A stretch of DNA of 64,000 nucleotides from Pukyongiella litopenaei (GTDB lineage Bacteria; Pseudomonadota; Alphaproteobacteria; Rhodobacterales; Rhodobacteraceae), in the NCBI RefSeq assembly GCF_003008555.2, contig NZ_CP027665.1:3720001-3784000 (forward strand), given 5' to 3'. Both the position numbers and the translations under genes were made by a program. Within the stretch, counting starts at the first letter, position 1. Each line of letters opens with the position of its first letter. Shown in pieces: positions 24,864-33,671 of this stretch. The notes under the pieces are model-generated. The model saw nothing but the letters and a program-made list of their open reading frames with translations. It had not been told where the DNA came from and searched no databases.

Positions 24864-25688
24864 TCATGGGCAGGCGGGCGTGCCGTCATGGGCCGGCGGC
24901 GGAAGCGACAGGATGGTCGCCAGCACCGCCAGCCGGGCCGGAACCCGGGCGCGGATCGCGGCAGCGTCGGCGGGGGGGATGCGGCCGGGGCGGTAGATCA
25001 GGCCATAGGCAAACAGCGCCGTTTCGGCCAGGTCCTCGCCTTCGGGGTGTTCCTGCGCATAGCGGGTGACAAAGGCATCATCCGCCGCCTGCGCCGCCCG
25101 CCAGTCATCCGACCGCGCATGGTCGCGGTCGAGCGAGGCATGCACCGCCTCGTGGAACAGCGATTCCTCGAGATGGTCCTGCGACAGGCGCAGGTCGGTC
25201 TTGCCCGAATAGACGAACACCTTGCCCGGTCCGCCATGGTAACCTTTGTCGCCCTTGTGGATGCCGAACTGGCGCAGGCCCGACCGCAGCAGCGCCGGGA
25301 GCTGACCCAGCGGCCTAGCATAGCGTTCCGCCTCGGCGCGCGCGCTGCCGGTATCGCCGAACTCGGGGTTCAGCACGATGTCGATGGGGGCGCTGTCGCT
25401 GAAATGCGCGACGAACAGGAACGCGTTTAGGTCGCGTTCGCCGTCGATGCGTTTGTCCCACATCTGCCTGACCTCGCGGCCACGGTCCTCGAGACAGAGA
25501 AACGCCGACGCGTCGCCGGTCGCGATGATGTCGAACACGGTGTCGGCGGTGGCGTCAAAGGGTGGCTCGGGAGAGGCGGCCATCGGTGCGGGGGCCGCGG
25601 CCAGCATTGCCGAAACGCCCAGCGCCGCGATCCTGTGCCGCCCGTGACGGGGCAGGGGGTACATCCGGTCGGCGCGTCGATACGGCAT
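24864..25688 (-). CDS. Putative secreted HExxH metalloprotein
   Basis: 274 aa from the ATG at 25688; other possible starts are 25733 and 25664, all giving a positively charged N-terminus and an Ala-rich hydrophobic signal (IAALGVSAMLAAAPAPMAA). The mature part has ESLFHEAVHASLDRDHA, an HExxH zinc motif, and about 50 residues later EGEDLAETALFAYG, whose Glu could be a third zinc ligand. This resembles zinc metallopeptidase-like domains but the family is not recognised. It lies just upstream of, and on the same strand as, the oxygenase gene (46-bp gap). Confidence 0.6.
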   Translation of the reverse strand: MPYRRADRMYPLPRHGRHRIAALGVSAMLAAAPAPMAASPEPPFDATADTVFDIIATGDASAFLCLEDRGREVRQMWDKRIDGERDLNAFLFVAHFSDSAPIDIVLNPEFGDTGSARAEAERYARPLGQLPALLRSGLRQFGIHKGDKGYHGGPGKVFVYSGKTDLRLSQDHLEESLFHEAVHASLDRDHARSDDWRAAQAADDAFVTRYAQEHPEGEDLAETALFAYGLIYRPGRIPPADAAAIRARVPARLAVLATILSLPPPAHDGTPACP

Positions 25689-25881
25689 CGCGTCATGTCC
25701 TTGTCTCTGCGGCAGCCTCACGACGGGCTTCATGCCCCCGCCGCCCCGGCGCAATGTGCCGGTGGGATGGAATCGGACTGCCGAGATCACATCAATCTTC
25801 TACAATGCCTTTACTCTACGGGCTTGCGGCGGGTCAGGCAAATGCGGGATTTCCTGACCCTCGTGCGGCAGGTGGCGCAGA

Positions 25882-27207
25882 TCAGGCCCCGGTGGCCTCG
25901 CGGATCGCCACCCCGAGCTTGTCGACCAGTTCGCCGGTTTGGTCCTCATCGAGGATGAAAGGCGGCGCCAGCAGGACGTGATCGCCGCGCTGGCCGTCGA
26001 TGGTGCCGCCCATCGGATAGCAGACCAGCCCGGCCTCGAAGGCCGCGCGCTTGACCCGCGCGTTTACCTTGCGGGCGGGATCGAACGGGGTCCGGTTTTC
26101 GCGATCGGCCACCAGTTCGAGCCCCAGAAACAGCCCGCGCCCGCGGATGTCGCCCACATGCGGGTGCTGGCCGAACCGGTCCTCGAGCGCCGCCCGCAGC
26201 CGGTCGCCGCGCGGGGCAACATCGGCGGCGATTCCGTCGTCGGTCAGCCGGCCCAGCACGGCCAGCGCGGCGGCGCAGGCGGTGGGGTGGCCCATATAGG
26301 TATGCCCGTGCTGGAAGAAACCGCTGCCCGCCGCGATCGCCTCATAGATCGTCCCGGAACACAGCATCGCGCCGATCGGCTGGTATCCGGCCCCCAGCCC
26401 CTTGGCGATGGCGCAGATATCCGGGCGCACGCCGTCCTGTTCGCAGGCAAACAGCGTCCCGGTGCGGCCCATGCCGCACATGACCTCGTCGAGGATCAGC
26501 AGCACGCCATGGCGGTCGCACACCTCGCGGATCGCCTTGAAATAGCCCGGCACGGCGGGCACCGCGCCAAGGGTCGCGCCGACAACCGGTTCGGCGACAA
26601 AGGCCATCACCGTGTCGGGGCCAAGCTCTTCCAGCTTGCTCTCGAATTCCCGCGCCAGACGCAGGCCATAGGCGTCGGCGGTCTCGCCCGGTTGCTGGCC
26701 GCGATAGGCGTAGCAGGGCGAAACATGGTGGGTTTCCATCAGCAGCGGCGCAAAGGGCGCGCGCCGCCATCGGTTGCCGCCGGTGGCCAGCGCCCCCAGC
26801 GTGTTGCCATGATAGCTCTGCTGGCGGGCGATGACGTGCCGGCGCTGCGGCTGGCCGGTCTCGATGAAATACTGCCGCGCCAGTTTCAGCGCCGCCTCCA
26901 CCGCCTCGGAGCCGCCGGACACCAGATAGACCCGCTCCAGCCCCTCGGGCGCCAGCGCGATCAGGCGGTCGGCCAGTTCCTCGGCCGGATCGGAGGTGAA
27001 AAAACCGGTATGGGCAAAGGCGATCCGGTCGAGCTGGGCCTTGATCGCATCGAGCACCTTGCGGTCCGAATGCCCCAGGCAGGACACCGCAGCGCCGCCC
27101 GACCCGTCGAGATACCGTTTGCCATCGGCGTCGATCAGATACACCCCGTCGCCGCCGGCGATGCGGGGGGGCTGGATCAGGGTGTGGCGGGGAAAAATAT
27201 GGCTCAT
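25882..27207 (-). CDS. Class III (PLP-dependent) aminotransferase
   Basis: 441 aa. It has GSGGAAVSCLGHSDRKVLDA near the N-terminus, VSGGSEAVEAALKLARQY, the conserved LILDEVMCGMGRTGTLFA, and AIAKGLGAGYQPIGAM with the Lys that binds pyridoxal phosphate. This is the omega-amino-acid/amine:pyruvate or acetylornithine aminotransferase class; the exact amino donor is not clear. Monocistronic by layout, divergent from the TAXI gene and 193 bp from the metalloprotein gene. Confidence 0.85.
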   Translation of the reverse strand: MSHIFPRHTLIQPPRIAGGDGVYLIDADGKRYLDGSGGAAVSCLGHSDRKVLDAIKAQLDRIAFAHTGFFTSDPAEELADRLIALAPEGLERVYLVSGGSEAVEAALKLARQYFIETGQPQRRHVIARQQSYHGNTLGALATGGNRWRRAPFAPLLMETHHVSPCYAYRGQQPGETADAYGLRLAREFESKLEELGPDTVMAFVAEPVVGATLGAVPAVPGYFKAIREVCDRHGVLLILDEVMCGMGRTGTLFACEQDGVRPDICAIAKGLGAGYQPIGAMLCSGTIYEAIAAGSGFFQHGHTYMGHPTACAAALAVLGRLTDDGIAADVAPRGDRLRAALEDRFGQHPHVGDIRGRGLFLGLELVADRENRTPFDPARKVNARVKRAAFEAGLVCYPMGGTIDGQRGDHVLLAPPFILDEDQTGELVDKLGVAIREATGA

Positions 27208-27255
27208 GGTTCATATCCGACGAAAGCAGCGTTTCGGCAACGCAACGGCATACCG

Positions 27256-27292
27256 TCAGGGTTGACAAGTGAAAATGCCGGTGGAACCCTGA
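27256..27292. promoter_or_regulatory. Inverted repeat over a TTGACA in the aminotransferase/TAXI gap
   Basis: TCAGGGTT (27256-27263) and AACCCTGA (27285-27292) are perfect 8-bp arms with a 21-bp spacer; TTGACA (27262-27267) overlaps the left arm. A plausible operator-promoter for the TAXI-TRAP operon, without a convincing -10. Confidence 0.35.
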
Positions 27293-27435
27293 GTTACCTT
27301 GATAGGGGACGATTTTCCGCGCTTTTTCAAGCCCATCGGTTTTCGGTTGACCAAACCGCGCCGCCGGGCAGGAAACCGAGGCTGGTCAATCGTCCCTTTC
27401 GAACGTGATGCAAACGCAACTGGGGAGACTCTGAA

Positions 27436-28407
27436 ATGAAACATTTTGCCAAGGCGGGCCTCGGCGCGCTGGTCACGGCGGCCTTCATGGCGCCGGCGGC
27501 CTGGGCCGAGGAATTCATCACCATCGGCACCGGCGGCGTCACCGGCGTCTATTATCCCACCGGCGGCGCGATCTGCCGGCTGGTGAACAAGGGCCGCAAG
27601 GAACATGGCGTGCGCTGTTCGGTCGAATCGACCGGCGGGTCGGTCTACAACATCAAGACCATCCGCGAAGGTGAGCTGGAATTCGGCGTCGCCCAGTCGG
27701 ACTGGCAGTTCCACGCCTTCAACGGCTCCTCGGACAATTTCGAGGCGGACGGCCCGTTCGAAGGTCTGCGCGCGGTGTTCTCGCTGCATCCCGAACCGTT
27801 CACCGTGGTGGCGCGGGCCGACAGCGGCATCAAGACCTTCGACGATCTCAAGGGCAAGCGCGTCAACCTGGGCAATCCCGGTTCGGGCGCGCGCGGTACC
27901 TTCGAGATCGTGATGAACGAAAAGGGCTGGACGACCGACGATTTCGCGCTGGCGGCCGAACTCAAGCCCGCCGAGCAGTCGGCGGCCCTGTGCGACAACC
28001 AGGTGGACGCGATCGTCTTTACCGTCGGACACCCGTCGGGCACGATCCAGGAAGCAACCACCGCCTGTGACAGCGTGCTGGTCAATGTCGAAGGCCCCGA
28101 GATCGACAAGCTGATCGCCGACAACCCCTATTACCGCAGCGCGACGATTCCGGGCGGCATGTATCGCGGCACCGATGGCGACACGACGACCTTCGGTGTC
28201 GGCGCGACGCTGGTGACCTCGGACCAGGTGTCCGACGATGCGGTCTATACCGTGGTGTCGGCCGTGTTCGACAATTTCGACGCGTTCAAGAAGCTGCACC
28301 CCGCCTTTGCCCATCTCAAGCCCGAGGAGATGATCAAGGACGGCCTGTCGGCCCCGCTGCATCCGGGAGCTGAGAAATACTACAAGGAACAGGGCTGGCT
28401 CGAATAA
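27436..28407 (+). CDS. TAXI-family TRAP transporter solute-binding protein
   Basis: 323 aa with a signal peptide (1-24, cleavage after AWA). The start of the mature protein, [29 protein letters not shown], is the hallmark of TAXI binding proteins; [29 protein letters not shown] follows. It captures an organic acid-like or related substrate in the periplasm for the fused TRAP permease downstream. GGGGAG precedes the ATG. A strong terminator lies after it. Confidence 0.92.
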   Translation: MKHFAKAGLGALVTAAFMAPAAWAEEFITIGTGGVTGVYYPTGGAICRLVNKGRKEHGVRCSVESTGGSVYNIKTIREGELEFGVAQSDWQFHAFNGSSDNFEADGPFEGLRAVFSLHPEPFTVVARADSGIKTFDDLKGKRVNLGNPGSGARGTFEIVMNEKGWTTDDFALAAELKPAEQSAALCDNQVDAIVFTVGHPSGTIQEATTACDSVLVNVEGPEIDKLIADNPYYRSATIPGGMYRGTDGDTTTFGVGATLVTSDQVSDDAVYTVVSAVFDNFDAFKKLHPAFAHLKPEEMIKDGLSAPLHPGAEKYYKEQGWLE

Positions 28408-28420
28408 TCGACCACCCATG

Positions 28421-28448
28421 AACGGGGCGCCATCGAGCGCCCCGTTTT
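28421..28448 (+). terminator. Intrinsic terminator/attenuator between TAXI and TRAP permease genes
   Basis: AACGGGGCGC pairs perfectly with GCGCCCCGTT (10 bp) over a 6-nt loop CATCGA, with a T-tract at the 3' side. It should end most transcripts after the binding-protein gene, letting only a fraction read into the permease gene. Confidence 0.8.
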
Positions 28449-28499
28449 CCCGTCCGACAGATAAAACAGCCGAATGACGGCGGAACAGGGAGAATGACG

Positions 28500-31112
28500 A
28501 TGGCATCGGACCAGCAACAGGGCGGGCGTCCGCTCAGCGAAGAAGAACTACAGGAACTCGTCGCCGCCTCCGATGCGGGCGCCCGCGATCCCGCCGGCGG
28601 CATCGGCCTGTTCCTGGCCATCGTCGCGGTGGTGTGGTCGCTGTTCCAGGTGGTGCTGGCCTCACCGGTTTCGAACATGGTCCTGCCCGGCGGCGTCATC
28701 AACAACGCGCGCCAGATTCACCTGGCCTTTGCCATCTTCCTGGCCTTCATGGCCTATCCCGCGCTGCGGAGCAGCCCGCGCGACCGGATCCCGTTCCAGG
28801 ACTGGATCCTTGCCGTTGTCGGGGCGATCATCGCGCTTTACGGCTATATCTTCTATACCAAGATCGTCGCGTCCGGCGGGCTCGCCGACGACACCGACAA
28901 ATGGGTCGCGCTGGTCGGGCTGATCCTGCTCTTCGAAGCCGCCCGGCGTGCGCTCGGACCCGCCATGGCGATCATCGCGACGATCTTCCTGGCCTATGTG
29001 TTCTTCGGCGCCTCCGACTGGGTGCCCGACGTGATCCGCTGGAAGGGCGCGACGCTGAAAAAGGCAATGAGCCACATGTGGATCACCTCCGAGGGGGTCT
29101 TCGGCATCGCGCTCGGCGTCTCCACCAAGTTCGTGTTCCTCTTCGTGCTGTTCGGGGCGCTGCTCGACAAGGCCGGAGCCGGAAACTACTTCATCAAGAT
29201 GGCGTTCGGGGCGCTGGGGCATCTGCGCGGCGGGCCGGCCAAGGCCGCCGTGGTGGGCTCCGCGGCCACCGGGCTGATCTCGGGGTCGTCCATCGCCAAC
29301 GTGGTCACCACCGGCACCTTCACCATTCCGCTGATGAAACGGGTCGGTTTCACCTCCGAACAGGCCGGTTCGGTCGAGGTGGCCAGTTCGGTGAACGGTC
29401 AGATCATGCCCCCGGTCATGGGGGCGGCGGCGTTCCTGATGGTGGAATATGTGGGCATCTCCTATGTCGAGGTGATCACCCACGCCTTCCTGCCCGCGGC
29501 GATTTCCTATGTGGCGCTGGTCTATATCGTGCATCTGGAAGCGGTGAAGCGGAACATGCCGACGCTGGGCGACCGCGTGGTGTCGCTGGGCCGGACCATC
29601 GGCGGCATGGCGATCTTCTTTGCCGGGTTCGCGGCGCTCTGCTACGGGGTGCAATACCCGGTCCGCTGGGTGATCGCGCTGATGCCGGATGCCTCGGGGC
29701 TGGCGCTGTCGGCGCTCGTCGTGCTGGTCTACCTGGTCCTGCTCTGGCTCGCCTCCGGCACGCCCGACCTGGAGCCCGACGACCCCAATGCCGAGCATGT
29801 CGAACTGCCGGTGGTGTCCGAGATCTACCGCGCGGGGCTGTATTACCTGCTGCCGATCATCGTGCTGGTCTATTTCCTGATGATCGAACAGAAATCGCCC
29901 GGCCTGTCGGCATTCTGGGCCACCGCGCTCTTGTTCGTGATCCTGCTCACGCAGAAGCCGCTGAAATCCATCTTTCGCGGTGAAAACGACACCGCCAACG
30001 CCTTCATGGGTGGCGTGGCCGACCTGTGGCAGGGGCTGATCGACGGCGCCCGAAACATGATCGGCATCGCGCTGGCCACCGCCACCGCCGGTGTCATCGT
30101 CGGCACGGTGACGCTGACCGGGGTGGGGCAGGTGATGGCCGACCTGGTCGAGTTCCTGTCGGGTGGCAACCTGATCCTGATGCTGATCATGGTCGGGCTT
30201 CTCAGCCTCGTGCTGGGCATGGGGCTGCCGACCACCGCAAACTACATCGTCGTGTCGTCGCTGATGGCCGGCGTCGTGGTCGAACTGGGGGCACAGTCGG
30301 GGCTGATCGTGCCGCTGATCGCGGTGCACCTGTTCGTGTTCTACTTCGGCATCATGGCGGACGTGACCCCGCCGGTCGGGCTGGCCAGTTTCGCCGCCGC
30401 CGCCGTGTCGGGCGGGGATGCGATCCGCACCGGCTTTACCGCCTTCTTCTATTCCCTGCGCACCGTGGCGCTGCCGTTCGTGTTCATCTTCAACACCGAT
30501 CTGCTGCTGATCGATGTCGGCTGGATGCAGGGGATACTGGTGGCGGTGACCGCCTCGATCGCGATCCTCGTCTTTACCGCAGGAACCATGGGGTGGTTCG
30601 TCACCCGGTCGCGCATCTATGAAAGCGTAGCGCTGATCCTGATCGCCTTTGCGCTGTTCCGGCCCGATTTCTTCATGAACCGGATCATGCCGCCCTATGC
30701 CGCGGTCGAGCCCACCGAACTCGTCCAGGCGCTGGAAACCGCGCCCGAAGGCGGCGAGCTGCGGATGGTCGTCGCCGGCCCCGATTTCGACACCGGTGAA
30801 CTCAAGGACACCACGCTGGTGCTGAATGTCGGACCCGAAGCGACCGGCCAGGAACGGCTCGACGCGCTGGGGCTGATGCCGCTGGAGGAGGACGGGGTGA
30901 TGAAACTGGATGAACCCATGTTCGGCACCCCGGTGGCGGACAAGCTCGAAAGCTTCGATTTCTACGGCGACGACCCGGTCAGGGTCGTATCGGTCAAGGC
31001 ACCGGCCAGCCAGCTGCCGAAGGAACTGGTGTTCATCCCGGCGCTGATCCTGCTGGGACTGGTCGCCTTCCTTCAGAAAGCCCGCGCCGGCAAACAGGGA
31101 GAACCAGCATGA
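28500..31112 (+). CDS. Fused TRAP transporter permease (4TM-12TM)
   Basis: 870 aa from the ATG at 28500, preferred over 28494 because AGGGAG (28487-28492) is 7 bp away rather than 1. An N-terminal small-subunit (DctQ-like) part of four helices is followed by the DctM-like large part (GLISGSSIANVVTTGTFTIP; MGLPTTANYIVVSSLMAG; MADVTPPVGLASFAAAAVSG) and a soluble C-terminal region of about 130 residues before a last helix, as in the DUF3394-bearing members. It imports the TAXI ligand using an ion gradient. It overlaps the UspA gene by 4 bp. Confidence 0.92.
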   Translation: MASDQQQGGRPLSEEELQELVAASDAGARDPAGGIGLFLAIVAVVWSLFQVVLASPVSNMVLPGGVINNARQIHLAFAIFLAFMAYPALRSSPRDRIPFQDWILAVVGAIIALYGYIFYTKIVASGGLADDTDKWVALVGLILLFEAARRALGPAMAIIATIFLAYVFFGASDWVPDVIRWKGATLKKAMSHMWITSEGVFGIALGVSTKFVFLFVLFGALLDKAGAGNYFIKMAFGALGHLRGGPAKAAVVGSAATGLISGSSIANVVTTGTFTIPLMKRVGFTSEQAGSVEVASSVNGQIMPPVMGAAAFLMVEYVGISYVEVITHAFLPAAISYVALVYIVHLEAVKRNMPTLGDRVVSLGRTIGGMAIFFAGFAALCYGVQYPVRWVIALMPDASGLALSALVVLVYLVLLWLASGTPDLEPDDPNAEHVELPVVSEIYRAGLYYLLPIIVLVYFLMIEQKSPGLSAFWATALLFVILLTQKPLKSIFRGENDTANAFMGGVADLWQGLIDGARNMIGIALATATAGVIVGTVTLTGVGQVMADLVEFLSGGNLILMLIMVGLLSLVLGMGLPTTANYIVVSSLMAGVVVELGAQSGLIVPLIAVHLFVFYFGIMADVTPPVGLASFAAAAVSGGDAIRTGFTAFFYSLRTVALPFVFIFNTDLLLIDVGWMQGILVAVTASIAILVFTAGTMGWFVTRSRIYESVALILIAFALFRPDFFMNRIMPPYAAVEPTELVQALETAPEGGELRMVVAGPDFDTGELKDTTLVLNVGPEATGQERLDALGLMPLEEDGVMKLDEPMFGTPVADKLESFDFYGDDPVRVVSVKAPASQLPKELVFIPALILLGLVAFLQKARAGKQGEPA

Positions 31113-31540
31113 CAAACTCCGTTCTTTGCGCGGTCGATATCAGCAATGGCGAAATCGACGCGCCGGTCATCCGGCAGGCGGCCAAGCTGGCCGATCTGGA
31201 CGGGGCGCAGCTCGACGTGATCACGGTCGTGCCCGACTGGGGGCAATCGCTGGTGGCCTCGTTCTTCGAGACCCACCACCACGACCGGGTGGTGAAAGAG
31301 GCCAACCGGCAGTTGCGCGACCTTTGCGTGAAGGTGCTGGGCGATGACCGCAATGCCTCGGTCCGCCATGTGGTCGCCACCGGAACCGCCTATGAGGCGA
31401 TCCTGAAAATGGCCAAGAAGGCGGGCACCGATCTGATCGTGATCGGCGCCCACAAGCCCGATTTCAAGGACTACCTGCTGGGCCCGAACGCGGCCCGGGT
31501 GATCCGGCATTCGACCTGTTCGGTTTATGTGGTGCGCTGA
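31109..31540 (+). CDS. Universal stress protein (UspA family), TRAP-linked
   Basis: 143 aa with the Usp fold: MTNSVLCAVDISNGE at the first strand and DLIVIGAHKPDFKDYLLGPNAARVIRHSTC at the nucleotide loop. The usual G-x2-G-x9-G-S/T pattern is only partly kept (the second Gly is Pro/Lys), so ATP binding is doubtful. Co-transcription with a TRAP permease recalls TeaD, which modulates the TeaABC transporter. It starts inside the permease stop codon. Confidence 0.85.
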   Translation: MTNSVLCAVDISNGEIDAPVIRQAAKLADLDGAQLDVITVVPDWGQSLVASFFETHHHDRVVKEANRQLRDLCVKVLGDDRNASVRHVVATGTAYEAILKMAKKAGTDLIVIGAHKPDFKDYLLGPNAARVIRHSTCSVYVVR

Positions 31541-31552
31541 CCGGGCCGCCTG

Positions 31553-32437
31553 CTAGCCGTCGACCGGCGTCAACAACACCACATAGAAGGCCTGTTCAAA
31601 ATGCTGGATCGGGCTGATCGTGGCGTTGAAACTGCTCAGCCGCTGGTGTTGCAGGTGCAGGCACCGGGTCATGCTGGGCATGCCGTGGCGCAGTGCGTCC
31701 TCGGGGGTTTCATCGAACATCAGGTCGAGCCCGGCATAGTCGAACACCGTGCGATCCCAGGGGCCGTATCCGCCCTGGTCGAAGGCGATCCGCGCGGGTT
31801 TGTTGGCATAGCGCACCCGTGACGCGTCATCGACGATCAACACCGGCACCGGCAGGATCTCCAGCCCCGGCTGCAACGCGTTTTCCGGGGTGTTCAGCAC
31901 CAGCAGTTCCTCGACGGCGCCATCGGTGCCGCGCACCGGTATCACCGCCCGCCGCCAGGTCGAGACGAACATCTGAAGGGGCGGCTGGTGAACTGTCAGC
32001 ACCGTTTCCTCGCGGGCGCAGGCCGCCAGGTAGATCGCGAGGAAGAAGTCGCTGACATGGCTCGGGAAATCCTGTGTCGTCGCGCCGGTCATGTCCTTGC
32101 CGTAATGCTGCGCGATGCCGTTGCCGTAATGCAGGTAGGTGAACGCGGTCTCGCCGGGCAACCGGCGCACATGCATCAGCCAGTCGCGCATGGCGCCAAA
32201 GGTCCGCAGCGAAAAATCCCGCGATTGCAGCAGCCCGTCCTCGCGGCACATCGGGCGGCAGGCATAGGCGAACCTGGACACCAGGCTGCTGCCGACCATG
32301 CGCAGATCGGGCGACCACTGGATGTAAGGCGGCGGAGAACCCGCATCGGCAAACAGCCGATTGACCGGGCCAAAATCGCCGCGCACGAGCGCCTCGGCGA
32401 TGTCGGACCCTGAATTTGTCCTGGCGTTCCCCGGCAT
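31553..32437 (-). CDS. PAS-like (PAS_5-type) protein of unknown role
   Basis: 294 aa, no membrane segment and no visible DNA-binding or kinase domain. The central part has FTYLHYGNGIAQHYGKDMTG, recalling the PAS_5 family of alphaproteobacterial PAS-like domains, followed by AVIPVRGTDGAVEELLVLN. A second PAS-like stretch near LPVPVLIVDDASRVRYANKPARIAFD is visible at about 195-222. A sensory role is inferred; the signal and partner are unknown. It converges on the UspA gene with a 12-bp gap. Confidence 0.65.
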   Translation of the reverse strand: MPGNARTNSGSDIAEALVRGDFGPVNRLFADAGSPPPYIQWSPDLRMVGSSLVSRFAYACRPMCREDGLLQSRDFSLRTFGAMRDWLMHVRRLPGETAFTYLHYGNGIAQHYGKDMTGATTQDFPSHVSDFFLAIYLAACAREETVLTVHQPPLQMFVSTWRRAVIPVRGTDGAVEELLVLNTPENALQPGLEILPVPVLIVDDASRVRYANKPARIAFDQGGYGPWDRTVFDYAGLDLMFDETPEDALRHGMPSMTRCLHLQHQRLSSFNATISPIQHFEQAFYVVLLTPVDG

Positions 32438-32597
32438 TGTCTGGGCCCTTCATGGATCTGCCGCGTCTACGACTTTACTACAAGGGATCGTCCGAGGGGT
32501 TAATGCCGGCCGCCGGCGATAACGGTTTGTTTATGAAACGGCCGGTCCGGGCCCGCATATCGGCGGAAACATGCCAGTCTTGCGAACCGGCCGCGCC

Positions 32598-33671
32598 TCA
32601 ATACCCGGTCATCTCGAGATAGCCGCGCCCCTTGTGACTACCGGCGACCCGAACCGGGCCTTCCCAATAGGCAAAGGAGGTGTCCATCCAGCTGTGCGGG
32701 TTCAGTGCCGTGACCTCGACATCGACGCCGCGCGCGGGCAGACGCAGGGTCCACGCGGTCGGGATCTCGCGCCCCGCGACCTTGCTGCGTTCCAGAGGTG
32801 CTACGATCAGCGCCCCGTCGGGCAGGGCGGTCGCCTGCCCATCCGGCGCGATCCAGGTGGCCGAGGTGAAATCGCCGTTGCCGCGCAGGCGGAACCCCAT
32901 CAGCTTGTCTCCGCTGTCGAAGGAGAGCGAGAACCAGTCCCAGCCCTCTTGCGACGCCGACAGCGGCTGCGACGACCATTCGCGGTCGAACCAGCCGTCC
33001 CCGGTAACCTTCACCGTGCCATCCGGAAGCTGCAGGGTTCCGCTGATGCGATAGAAGGGCTGCGAATAGTAATGGCTGGCCTGGCCGTCGCGCGATTTGA
33101 CCGAATACCCGCCATCGCCATGCAGGACCAGCGGCCGATCCCCGGCATCCAGCATCAGGTCATAGCCGAACCCATCGCCATGCGCGGACAGCGACAGCGC
33201 CGAAATGCCGGTCCCGCCATTGCTCTGCATCACCCAGTCGTCGATATGGGCCGAAAAGGGCGCGGCCTGCACCCCGGCCTGGCCGATCCCGCCGCGAGCA
33301 AGTTTCTCGGCATGGAAATGGCGGGTCGGTGTGGTCAGCCCGGCATGGCCGAACCAGATCTGCGGGCTGTCCCAGCCCCCGGCCTCGCCCGGCGCCAGCG
33401 CGGCCCGGAACAGGGTCCATTGCACCCCGTAGTCGCGCCCGTCCGCCCCGTCGAGCGTGGCGGTCAGATACCACCATTCGATGCGGAAATCCGGGTGCGG
33501 GCCGTGATCGGCGGGAAAGCTCAGGACATGGTCCGGGTCGGGCAGGGCAAAGCCGCCGGCATCGCTGCCCAGACCGGCAAAGCCCTGCGCGACGGCGGTC
33601 GCAGGCACCAGCAGGCCCAGGACGATCACGCGGGCGAGGATGATCGCCAATGCCGAAACCCTAGCGTTCAC
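32598..33671 (-). CDS. Lipocalin-like/carotenoid 1,2-hydratase-like secreted protein (AttH-type)
   Basis: 357 aa from a GTG at 33671 (a TTG at 33677 is also possible; both overlap the permease gene). The signal peptide ends near TAVAQ. Motifs PADHGPHPDFRIEWWYLTATL, QWTLFRAAL, FDREWSSQPLSASQEGWDWF and DTSFAYWEGPVRV are typical of the CrtC/AttH two-lobed beta-barrel family. Encoded directly after an FtsX-type permease and a LolD-type ATPase as in Agrobacterium attEFGH, it probably acts on or carries a lipid-like compound in the periplasm. Confidence 0.85.
   Translation of the reverse strand: MNARVSALAIILARVIVLGLLVPATAVAQGFAGLGSDAGGFALPDPDHVLSFPADHGPHPDFRIEWWYLTATLDGADGRDYGVQWTLFRAALAPGEAGGWDSPQIWFGHAGLTTPTRHFHAEKLARGGIGQAGVQAAPFSAHIDDWVMQSNGGTGISALSLSAHGDGFGYDLMLDAGDRPLVLHGDGGYSVKSRDGQASHYYSQPFYRISGTLQLPDGTVKVTGDGWFDREWSSQPLSASQEGWDWFSLSFDSGDKLMGFRLRGNGDFTSATWIAPDGQATALPDGALIVAPLERSKVAGREIPTAWTLRLPARGVDVEVTALNPHSWMDTSFAYWEGPVRVAGSHKGRGYLEMTGY

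Noticed and set aside
28662-31115. 817-codon minus-strand frame opposite the TRAP permease
   Set aside because: His/Gln/Asp-rich antisense product without domains; the plus-strand permease has all family motifs.
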